A model generated the notes under the pieces. It searched no databases. It was not told where the DNA came from and was given only the letters and a program-made list of their open reading frames with translations. Of a stretch of 64,000 bases of DNA, positions 28,301 through 40,300 are shown piece after piece. The first letter of the stretch is position 1, and each line of letters starts with the position of its first letter. This DNA is from Rhyzopertha dominica. Its lineage: Eukaryota; Arthropoda; Insecta; Coleoptera; Bostrichidae. The position numbers and the translations under genes are program-made. Where the stretch lies: NCBI GenBank assembly GCA_025024175.1, contig QCXZ01000137.1, positions 3,844,001-3,908,000 of the forward strand, written 5' to 3'.

Positions 28301-31300
28301 CTTAAGGGGGGTGAAACAACATCTACCAGGTGGTGGAGATCGTCGGACATGATGAGAGGTATACCCTGAGCCCTTCCTAGGTGTTGGCAGACCTAGAGGA
28401 CCTTCAGCATGGACGTGGAATTAATTTTTAGCAGTGGCACTTCCGAGGGTCATAACTTTCTTAGGAGGGTTGCGATAAAATCTACCAGGTAGTGGATATC
28501 TTAGGAGACGATGAGCGGTATACGCCGAGTTCCTTCCTAGGTGTCGGCAGACCTAGAGGACCTTCAGCATAGACGTGGAATTAATTTTTATCACTGGCAC
28601 ATCCGAGGGCCATAACTTTCTTAAGAAGGACACGACAAAATGTACCAGGTGGTTAAGATCGTAGGAAACGATGAGAAGTATACCCTGAGCACTTCCTAGG
28701 TGTCGGCAGATCTAGAGGACCTTCAGCATAGACGTGTAATAAATTTTTAGCACTGGCACTTCCGAGGTTGAAAACTTTCTTAGGAAGGGTGCGACAAAAT
28801 GCACCAGGTGGTGAAGATCGTAGGAGACGATGAGAGGTATACCCTGAGCACTTCCTAGGTGTCAGCAGCCCTAGAGGACCTTCAGCATAGACGTGGAATA
28901 AATTTTTAGCACTCGCACTTCCGAAGGTCATAACTTTCGTAGAAGAGGTGCGACAAAACCTACCAGGTGGTGGAGATCGTACCAGATGATGACAACTCTA
29001 TTCTGAGCCCATCCTAGGTGTCGGCGGACCTAGAGGACCTTCAGCATAGACGTGGAATTAATTTTTAGCACTGGCACTTCCGAGGGTCATAACTTTCTTA
29101 AGGGGGGTGAAACAAAATCTACCAGGTGGTGGAGATCGTTGGAGATGATGAGAGGTATACCCTGAGCCCTTTCTAGCTGTCGGCAGACCTAGAGGACCTT
29201 CAGCATAGACGTGGAATTAATTTTCAGCATTGACACTTCCGAGGGTCATAACTTTCTTAAAGGGGGTGAAGCAAAGTTTACCAGGTGGTGCAGATCGTCG
29301 GAGATGATTAGAGGTATACCCTGAGTCCTTTCTAAGTGTCGGCAGACCTAGAGGACCTTCAGCATAGACGTGGAATTATTTTTTAGCACTGGCACTTCCG
29401 AGGTTCATAACTTTCTTAGAAGGATGCGACAAAATGCACCTGGTGATGTAAATCGTATGAGACGATGAGAGGTATACCCTGAGCCCTTCCTAGGTGTCGG
29501 CAGACCTAGAGTACCTTCAGCATAAACGTGGAGTTAATTTTTAACACTGGCACTTCCGATGTTCATAACTTTCGTAGAAGAGGTGCGACAAAACCTACCA
29601 GGTGGTGGAGATCGTAGCAGATGACGACAGCTCTACCCTGAACCCCCTCCTAGTTGTCGGCAGACCTAGAGGACCTTCAGCATAGACGTGGAATTAATTT
29701 TTAGCAGTGGCACTTCCGAGGGTCATAACTTTCTTAGGAAGGGTGCGACAAAATCTACCAGGTGGTGGAGATCGTAAGAAACGATGAGAGGTATACCTCG
29801 AGTCCTTCTTATGTGTCGGCAGACCTAGAGGACCTTCAGCATAAACGTAGAATTAATTTTTAGTACTGGCACTTCCGAGGTTCATAACTTTTTTAGGAAG
29901 GATGCGATAAAATGCACCAGGAGGTGAAGATCGTAGGAGAAAAGAGAGAAGTATATCCTGAGCACTTCCTAAGTGTCAGCAGACCTAGAGGACCTTCAGC
30001 ATAGACGGAAATTAATTTTTAGCACTGGCACTTCCGAGGGTCATAACTTTCTTAAGGGGGGTGAAACAACATCTACCAGGTGGTGGAGATCGTCGGACAT
30101 GATGAGAGGTATACCCTGAGCCCTTCCTAGGTGTTGGCAGACCTAGAGGACCTTCAGCATAAACGTGGAATTAATTTTTAGCAGTGGCACTTCCGAGGGT
30201 CATAACTTTCTTAGGAGGGTTGCGATAAAATCTACCAGGTGGTGGATATCTTAGGAGACGATGAGCGGTATACGCCGAGTTCCTTCCTAGGTGTCGGCAG
30301 ACCTAGAGGACCTTCAGCATAGACGTGGAATTAATTTTTATCACTGGCACATCCGAGGGCCATAACTTTCTTAAGAAGGACACGACAAAATGTACCAGGT
30401 GGTTAAGATCGTAGGAAACGATGAGAAGTATACCCTGAGCACTTCCTAGGTGTCGGCAGATCTAGAGGACCTTCAGCATAGACGTGTAATAAATTTTTAG
30501 CACTGGCACCTCCGAGGTCGAAAACTTTCTTAGGAAGGGTGCGACAAAATGCACCAGGTGGTGAAGATCGTAGGAGACGATGAGAGGTATACCCTGAGCA
30601 CTTCCTAGGTGTCAGCAGCCCTAGAGGACCTTCAGCATAGACGTGGAATAAATTTTTAGCACTCGCACTTCCGAAGGTCATAACTTTCGTAGAAGAGGTG
30701 CGACAAAACCTACCAGGTGGTGGAGATCGTACCAGATGATGACAACTCTATTCTGAGCCCATCCTAGGTGTCGGCGGACCTAGAGGACCTTCAGCATAGA
30801 CGTGGAATTAATTTTTAGCACTGGCACTTCCGAGGGTCATAACTTTCTTAAGGGGGGTGAAACAAAATCTACCAGGTGGTGGAGATCGTTGGAGATGATG
30901 AGAGGTATACCCTGAGCCCTTTCTAGCTGTCGGCAGACCTAGAGGACCTTCAGCATAGACGTGGAATTAATTTTTAGCATTGACACTTCCGAGGGTCATA
31001 ACTTTCTTAAAGGGGGTGAAGCAAAGTTTACCAGGTGGTGCAGATCGTCGGAGATGATTAGAGGTATACCCTGAGTCCTTTCTAAGTGTCGGCAGACCTA
31101 GAGGACCGTCAGCATAGACGTGGAATTATTTTTTAGCACTGGCACTTCCGAGGTTCATAACTTTCTTAGAAGGATGCGACAAAATGCACCTGGTGATGTA
31201 AATCGTATGAGACGATGAGAGGTATACCCTGAGCCCTTCCTAGGTGTCGGCAGACCTAGAGTACCTTCAGCATAAACGTGGAGTTAATTTTTAACACTGG

Positions 31301-34300
31301 CACTTCCGATGTTCATAACTTTCGTAGAAGAGGTGCGACAAAACCTACCAGGTGGTGGAGATCGTAGCAGATGACGACAGCTCTACCCTGAACCCCCTCC
31401 TAGTTGTCGGCAGACCTAGAGGACCTTCAGCATAGACGTGGAATTAATTTTTAGCAGTGGCACTTCCGAGGGTCATAACTTTCTTAGGAAGGGTGCGACA
31501 AAATCTACCAGGTGGTGGAGATCGTAGGAAACGATGAGAGGTATACCTCGAGTCCTTCTTATGTGTCGGCAGACCTAGAGGACCTTCAGCATAAACGTAG
31601 AATTAATTTTTAGTACTGGCACTTCCGAGGTTCATAACTTTTTTAGGAAGGATGCGATAAAATGCACCAGGTGGTGAAGATCGTAGGAGAAAAGAGAGAA
31701 GTATATCCTGAGCACTTCCTAAGTGTCAGCAGACCTAGAGGACCTTCAGCATAGACGGGAATTAATTTTTAGCACTNGCACTTCCGAGGGTCATAACTTT
31801 CTTAAGGGGGGTGAAACAGAATCTACCAGGTGGTGGAGATCNTCGGACATGATGAGAGGTATACCCTGAGCCCTTCCTAGGTGTTGGCAGACCTAGAGGA
31901 CCTTCAGCATAAACGTGGAATTAATTTTTAGCGCTGGCACTTCCGAGGGTCATAACTTTCTTACGAAAGGTGCGACAAAGTCTACCAAGTGCTGGAGATC
32001 GTAGGTGACGATGAGAGGTATACCCTGAACCCTTCTTAGGTGTCGGAAGACCTAGAGGACCTTCAGCATAGACGTGGAATTAATTTTTGGCCCTATTGGT
32101 ACAGTGTTTATTATAAACTTCACACGCGCAAGCGATCCTTTTACCTACATATAACCGTAAAGAATCTTCGATTATCGATGAAAATGCATATGAAATCTGA
32201 AATTGTATTAATTCGCGTTAAAAAGTTGCGTAGTAAAAAGAAAGTGAAGCAGGGTACGACGCCACGTTATAAAGTATTATGTAGAAATAATTACAACACT
32301 TATATCGTTTACGTGAACAAAGCAATATATCGTAAATAAAAAGCTGTAAGATTTTGAAATTGTACCTACCTTATGGAATGCAGGAAATAATTGGATAACA
32401 CTTAAAGCACAGCACTATTCACTACACCAGACTGCAAAAAATGGCAAGTCATGAAATGGCGATTCACTAAGCGTCGAAGCGTCGGTTAAAACATATTGCC
32501 AACATCGAAAAATAAATAGTGCAAGTGCGAGCAGAAAAGGTTGGTCGACACCGCCAAATTTAAATTTCTATAAATGATGATTGAATAAGAAATTAATGTA
32601 ATAGCTATTATGTCGTTTCACTTTAAAATGAAATAATAATAAGTATAATAACGTTAAATAAATAATTCATGGTTATTCTGCGAATAAAAAAAAATACGAA
32701 CATGTTCTTTCCGTATGTTCTAAATTAGCATGTCAACTTTTTCTGTATCATTTCTAATATTATTTTCACGCATATTTATTCATACTCCTTCGAATTACCT
32801 GAAAAACTATAAAACATGTTCTAACATAACTTAATTGCGTGCTACTGATGATACTGTCAGTACTACTTGTATACAGTATGTCTTAAAGGGCAACTTACAA
32901 ATTAATGGCTACTTTAAAATATTGGCAAAATAGGTTGTATAGTACCTATATTGTATTGTAATAAGTATTTGGATGAACAAAAGACATAATAGTGTAATGT
33001 GTTCCAACGATACCATCCTAAACCGTTACACGAACGCCCATCGTGACATTGCATTTTATTTTAAATGTTTCTTGACAATATTATTTGCAGTATACCTGTA
33101 AACGAAAATAAGAATTATCGATTACACAAAATAATTTTATTGTGTTGCTCATCGCTGCCTATTTTGAAAATAATTGTCGTCGTTAATTAACAGCGATAAG
33201 GCTTAATCTGCTGTATATGTATAATCGTCGTTATTATTATTATTACATAAGCAATTGTAATATAGCAAGCGTTTGTAATTTCTTTTGATAGCACATGCAA
33301 AGCAAAAAATAATAATTGTAATTTTTTGTTTTTTAGTTATTTTTTATTGAAGGTCGTCATATTGATATCAAAATTGTTTTAAATATACTGTATTAGTATT
33401 ATATGAATAATTGTTTTGGAAGAATGAGCGAAAATTATTGATGACTGACATAAGTTAAATTACGAAGTCATAATTTAACTTAAATGCTTGTAATAATTAA
33501 GATATCATTAGCAAGGCATTTTATTTTTGTATATAATGAAAGTTTAATTATTATTAAGTAATTTGTGATGTAATTAGGATAGAATGTTTTGAAAATGTTT
33601 TACTGTAGTAGCGATTTGTTAAAAAAAATTTTAAATGTGATTTGACACTTTGTAATGAACTGTCCTCAAAATCACTTCATTATTTACTTCACAAGTATAT
33701 AATTTATGAATGTATAGCAGCTAAACCAGTTGTATAATGTCATCGTCATGAATTCTATAATATACGTATCAATAATGAAACGATATTTAGATAAATGATA
33801 TTTTATAGTATCTGTTTTGACAGTAATATTAAAAATGTATATGTGAAATGAAAATGTAGCTGTAACTTTTGCAACAGTATATTATTTTATTAAATTTAAT
33901 AATCCTATGAATTTGTAGAGCAATAAATTATTGAAGTTATTTTGATTTTGCTGAACACATTAAAAAAAAGAAAGTGAATGGAATGTGAAAGAATGAAACA
34001 AAAGTGTCAGTTGTTAATATTTCTTCCTCTTGACCAAACAGCACGTTGACAACGATGAATAAACCTCCTTAATAAATTTCAATGTATTTTTTTCCCAAAT
34101 TTAAATATGTATTCATTTTAAATTATCAAAGTTGTTGCAATCTATTATTATTATTAAAATTACAAAAGGAACCAAACACAACACTTTAAAAATTTTAAAT
34201 TAACGCACTGTGAAAGTTTTATGTTAGAAACACTATTAGCAACATCGATAACATAAAAACCATAAATGCAAGCAGAAAAAGATAGTTCGATACTATTAGG

Positions 34301-37300
34301 TTTAAAGTTTTACAGATCATCATTTAGTGATAAATTAATGAATTTTTTCTAAAAAAGTAAATACCTTTTTTATAGCATGCTTTTTACTTAAAGGATAGTA
34401 TAGTGATTTTCATTTATTGCGTGAAATGAATGTAATATTTACATTTGTGGAAATGAAACACAATTTAAAATAAAATATATATTACATGAAATATTTAGAA
34501 CGAAAAACAGATATTTATAAAGTAGTATAAAAAATGACATATATGTACGTAAAAAATTTAAAATGTGCAGCAAATATATACATTGGAATAGAAAGCAGAT
34601 AGGATACACGAAACGTATGTAATAATTATTATACAATATTGTTATTGTTGTATAGTTGAAATGCATAAATATTGTATAAAAATTAAAGCAATTAGTTAAT
34701 TGATCGTTATAAAATTGATATGGTGAAAGCATTTGAAAAAGTATAAAAAAAGTAACAATAATTTGAACGTAATCTAATGATGTACGTACCATTGTTATCG
34801 TGGTAATATAAAAAAGATATATAATATAATTTCGTTATGTTTATTGATATATGCAATTGTGATTATGTGAAAAAAGCAAAAGACGAATGGTACATGGAAT
34901 TGATGTACACTATAAAAAATATTTACATATTAATACAGTATGAAATTGTAATCGCAAAATAAGCGAAAATATCAAAAAAATGTTTGTAATATAAGGAAAA
35001 TCATGAAACAATATTTCTGAAAAAAAGTATCAGACACGATAAAAAAATTAGTAGTAATGAAATTATGTAAATAATAATTATTTGACGATTGCCACAAAAA
35101 GTAGTTCAGTTTGTATAATATGTAAACAGCAACATATTCTATTTAGATGAGCAATGTTTTATGAAATTGCATGTTAATAATCGTACATAAATTATAAATA
35201 TAACATACAGTGTACAGTAGCCAAAGGGGGGACAGAGGGGCAATTGTCCTCCCCAGGAACTAAATTATTTTGATAATGAAATAGTAGCTTTTTTACATTT
35301 AACAGTACAAATACGTTGCAAACTATAGGTTTGTTTATAATAAACATTTTAGCAAATTAAACATTAAAATTGAAGTCACACCTCTTCTGGTTTTTCTTGT
35401 GTTTGTACTTAACATTTTTCTCGTGTTTGAAACTTTGCCCCCTCCCCCCCCAAGATAGAATGGCAACTATTTTGATTGGTACAAACGACATAGATCCGAA
35501 GAGTATACAGGAAATAATCCCACGGCGGGCCGTTTGCCTAAATTACGACGATCGCAGTTACTTGGGAAATACAATGCAGTCATCAGAGGTAGCTGTTGGA
35601 GGCAGTGAACTGGTAGATTTATACATCTGAAATGGATGGTAGGTTGGATCAATGGATTATCCACCATAATCGGCCAGGCTATAAATAGAAAGAAATATAA
35701 CATATTAATAGCATATGTAATAATAATAACAACAGTATAATAATAATAAATCTTAATATACAGTAGGAGATAAATAAGATGTTATTAATGAAATAGTGTA
35801 AATTAATATACGTAAAGACAGAACTGGTAAGTGAAGAACAACACTGCATGAATACGTGTAAATAAATATACTAAAGTGACAGTGATAATGGTGATAAAAA
35901 GTAAATTGATAACTTACGCTTGCATGATTGCACGATCAATCATGCACATCCCACGCCGGTTATGGTGGATGCCATCATTGGCCAACAAATCGAACCTACC
36001 ATCCATGATGTGGTATAAATCCACCAGCCGAATTTCCTCCTCCGTAGCGACATCTCTGATAACTGCATTGTACCTCTTTATTAGTTCGGACTGTAACTGC
36101 GACCGTCGTAACGGTGGCAATGTGCACAGCACGATTCGTCTCGGCCCACAGCGCTTTACTTTTCGTACCAACATCCTGTATACTCTCCGGATCTGTCCCG
36201 GCGTTCTTTCTTTCAATTGGAGTACGTCATTTGTACCAATCAAAATGATCAAATCTTTGTCAGCCAATTCCTCTTCGCGGTTGGTCAGACGGCGAATCAA
36301 TTGATTAACCGTCTGACCACCAACACAAAACCCAATACATTTTTGGCCTCTGGGAACCGTACGGTCCCAGGGCAGTCTGTATAAATTTTCTAATATTCTT
36401 CTGAGGAGTGAATCTCCTAAAAAGATTTCCATTCTAAAAAAGAAAAAATATCTTAATTAAATTATTTATAATAAATGTTATTTCAATGAAAATGAAAAAG
36501 TTGTACATATGTACTTATTCATAAAATAGAAACAGTATGTATTAAAAATTAAAACTGTTTTTTAATTAAAACCATAAACAGTNAATGAAACTTACACGNA
36601 GATGTTATCGTAAACGATTATATAAAAATATTCTATATATTTAATTTTGTATGTTTTTTTTTGGAAACAAAGAAACAGCTATCTCAACTTACCTTAACTG
36701 TAGTTAGAAACAACTTTAGTTATTTATTTTTGAACACAAATGCAACCCACGTACTACACCAATAAACCAATGGATGCTACAGCCACTACGGCGTGTCGGC
36801 ATCCAGTGTCACTGACCTAGCTTAAAAAATGCGTCCGTGACGTATTTACTCGACGGCGAACGAACGGTTCCGAAATGTTTCTGTTTTTACCGACGAACTG
36901 AACCTTTTACTGATCACCGATAGATGGCGCCCCAGTTAAGTGTTGAAATTGAAATAAAGTTGGCAGTATAGCATTGCAAATATTAGTAATAATATTTAAA
37001 AAGATGAATATGCATATTAAATGTAAAGTAATGAAATTGCATGTTTATTATTGAACGTAATAATAAAATAGTTGGATGATTGGAAATTAAATAATACGTA
37101 ACACAAAAGTATTGTTATGCTATATGTTGGAATGCATGGGTGTACTTTTAGAGAACACTTATATAACGTGAAAAAGCATCAATGAAATTTAAAATAGAAA
37201 TCTTACCTTAACAAAGTTGTCATAAATCTATATTCGAATTTAAGAAATTTGCTAGGTACATTTGAACTACGATGTTGACTGATGTTCCTTTCATCATGAA

Positions 37301-40300
37301 AGAAACGGTTCTTATCAATTGCAATGTATAAATGTATTCTAAACACTGTTAAAAACAGTACCATAAAAGCAATGTATATCACGATAACTGAAAAGAGATA
37401 CGTATTAAAGAGCAATAAAATACTAACCGCAGTGGTAGTCGTGATGGTAATGTTCCTTCTGTAGTTATACGAATATAAATGTCAATTGTTGAAAATTAAC
37501 GTTGGCAAATATGATAAAAGGTATGTGAACGTAAATATGAAATTAAAATGAGCCCATGACGGACACGATGCAGAACATTTAGGATCAAGAATGTTAGCAA
37601 AAAATAGCCCAAAATGAGGAGTTTCCTGTTATATGCAAACAGTATGAAACTGTCGAAATAGAGGCGTTTTGGACGCGATGTAGAACGTGTTCGAAAAATT
37701 CACTGAAACTGTTCCCGACATCATCATGACACGTGCGATACTGCAAAATAAAGAAGAAAAAGAATTGTTTATTGTCGAATGCGTTTTCCTCGTCGTTATG
37801 TAATACTTATTGACGACTCGTGAATGAAGCGTTCCATAAAAATATTCCTGGCGCCACCATCACCTACGGCACTCGTAAAAATAACCATTTTTGAAACAAA
37901 CTAAAAATTTTGTGTACGAAATTTCCCGCATTTTCCATAAAGATAGCGTGTAACGTTGAAAGACCGACAAAATCAGCAAACATCGGCAAATGATCGTACT
38001 TTGCGAGGACATTAAAGAAATATCGCGACAGAAATTGCCCGCACCAAAGACCAAAGTACCACCATAATCTACCCACCTGCCCCATCGAGAATATCGAGAT
38101 ATATGAAAAATTAACCTCATAGAGGGAAAGAACTCACGTAGCTGATTCTAATGCAATTTTACCCGACCCTATACGTAAATGATTTTAAGAGTTACGCGCC
38201 GTCAAAATATGATGATTAAAAAAGGTGGCAAAAATTTTCCGACTTTCCGACATTTCTGAAAAATTTCCTTCGACCATCGAAATCGATGCGGCAAAGACTA
38301 CCAATGACGAAAATACGACGAAAATCCGATAAGTTACGTGCGCCATATTGAGATCACACGTGGGGGTGGTTTTTCCGGTATATTTTCCGAACGGGTGAAA
38401 GAAAATTCAAATTCTTTTTGCCAAATTAAGTATTTCAATGAGCTATACCCTTATGCAAAATTTCATCCCCCTAGCTCAATTAACAAAGAAATAAAAGTAA
38501 AAAATCCTTAATCCTCCCCCCAACTTCACCCGAATGCCGTACCTGAACAGAGGGCGCCACCTGCAGTACAGATGTATTTTTGAGAAGGGCTCGTATCAGA
38601 CAACGTCTCACCTTGAACAGAACCCGGCAATACGTTCCCCTGCGAAAAAAGAAATTTTCGTTTTCCAGAGACGATTTTAAAATTTATCCGGAACGATCCA
38701 CGCTCCCGGAGTCCCGGAATCGTCGACTCCGGCACTCCCCGAAGCGGACGGACGTCCCGAACGCGACGGTGAAAACCGCAAATCTCTATCTCGTTCCGTT
38801 CGGAAATTACGGGCATCCGAATTGGACAGGGTCGCGAAGCGAAAGGGTCCGAACCCCGCCAGGGGGTGGAAACTGAAAATAGAGCGTCCTAACCCAGCCC
38901 GATCGGTGGCACGGTCTCTGATCCCATTTTGGATAGGAGCATTCGATAAATCGAATGCGATAACTTTTAGGGGTCTGCGACGCACCGTTTTCGAGATATC
39001 AGCCCCTAAAGTTTCGGCTGCGGGGGGCGATCTCGAAAATTTCGAAATCTACCCCTTCAGAGCTAGGAGGACGAAACTCGGTATCCGGAGTCTCGTGGTG
39101 GGTAGAAATCGATTTCCCAAGCGGCGATCCGATCGGACGTTCGGTTTTCGAAATATCGCACCCCCAAGTTTAAGGGATGGTCGCGATAAACGACGCTACG
39201 GCCGGCCCCATATCTCGGGAACGGAGAATCCGATCGGAGCGTGCGAGGGCTCGTCGGAATCGTCTCGGCGGAGGCAACCAAGCGGGCCTAGGTGGAAAAC
39301 GGTCAGGAAAAGCGGAAAATTTTAATAGGAAAAAGCAGTTTTCGAAAGCCCCGTCGGGGGATGAAATTACGTCGGACGCGAAAAATTCCGACGACACGTA
39401 ATCGGTCGATGTCTAAATTACGTAATGAGTTTAAAAAAATAGAAAAAAATGTAAACGCCCACGATTTTCCAAAAACAATAATTTTCCGGATTTTCCCGCC
39501 CCTAAACCTTTAAGGGTAGGCGATAGAGGGTCGTGCGACACCTCGTCAGAAAGCTCTCGATCTTCCGGTGACGGCGGTGTAAAAACATCCGCCTTAACTC
39601 GAAGGACTCGGGAGACGTTCGAGAAAATCCTCCGACGCGTCCGCCGAAGGAGCCCCCTTTAAAAGCCGTTATTTTAATAATTTAATAAAGAAACTAACTG
39701 CTTAACGTAAGTTTTCACCTCCCGTAAGTAATTTCATAAGTTATACAACACACACGAATAAATTTTTCGTCAACACATAACCAAACTGTATGTGGGAACG
39801 ACTCGTTCGTTAGTCCATCCAAAAAGATACGTACGAAGTTGCGACCACTGCAGAGTATAATTAAAAAATTCACAGTGGCCGTCCCCGGCGTCGCAGAAAC
39901 ACGTGCGATACGGCAAAAGAAAGGCCAAAGAACGTAGTTTCATCCCGTACGTAAACAGTAANAGTATAAAAAAAGCACATTCCAAAATGTGACTTTCCTT
40001 TCTTGAAAAAATTTTGGCAATTTTGGAAATAAACGATAACAACGTTTTGAAGGCAATATTTTGAAAGGGGTGTGAAGTATTAGTGCAGAAGTGGTACCGA
40101 AAGATAGCCCGGAATCTGGACTTCCATGCGGTACGTGAGCGAAACGGATCGCCGCATAAACGTCGTCGCTATGACTGGAACACTACGGAGCCGTCGCGAA
40201 ATAGACCGATCGAAGGCTTCGCGGGCACGATGCAAGGCATTTTTGAAAAATTCACCGCGACCGCCCCAGACATCGTAGAGACACGCGCGACACGGCAAAA

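Larger units (their letters stand above)
32090..37640. other. AT-rich Helitron interior with SGNH cargo and scattered - strand splice donors
   Basis: Long AT-rich block. Apart from the SGNH exon and its broken copy I see no coding sequence. Consensus-like donors on the - strand at 37206 (GTAAGA), 36692 (GTAAGT), 35917 (GTAAGT), 34789 (GTACGT) and 32369 (GTAGGT) hint at a spliced - strand transcription unit. A basic frame ending at 32339 and a T-rich hydrophobic frame at 34439-34792 are not supported. Confidence 0.4.

Noticed and set aside
28653..30681. Repeated 92-codon frames at 28653-28931 and 30403-30681 on the - strand
   Set aside because: They are the same two satellite monomers seen 1750 bp apart; frames in other monomers are broken.
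27217..32089. CRISPR-like array
   Set aside because: Repeat units are contiguous 159-bp satellite monomers without unique spacers, in insect DNA.
27217..32089. Hammerhead or other self-cleaving ribozyme in the 159-bp satellite
   Set aside because: I looked for the CTGATGA and GAAA core on both strands of the monomer and did not find it in the right order.
32040..32339. 99-codon basic frame on + starting in the last satellite monomer
   Set aside because: The start lies in satellite DNA and no family similarity is visible. The Lys-rich tail fits A-rich composition.
34439..34792. 117-codon hydrophobic frame on -
   Set aside because: Phe/Ile/Tyr/Leu-rich translation is what T-rich DNA gives; the residues have no pattern of a real membrane protein, and a donor-like signal lies at its start.
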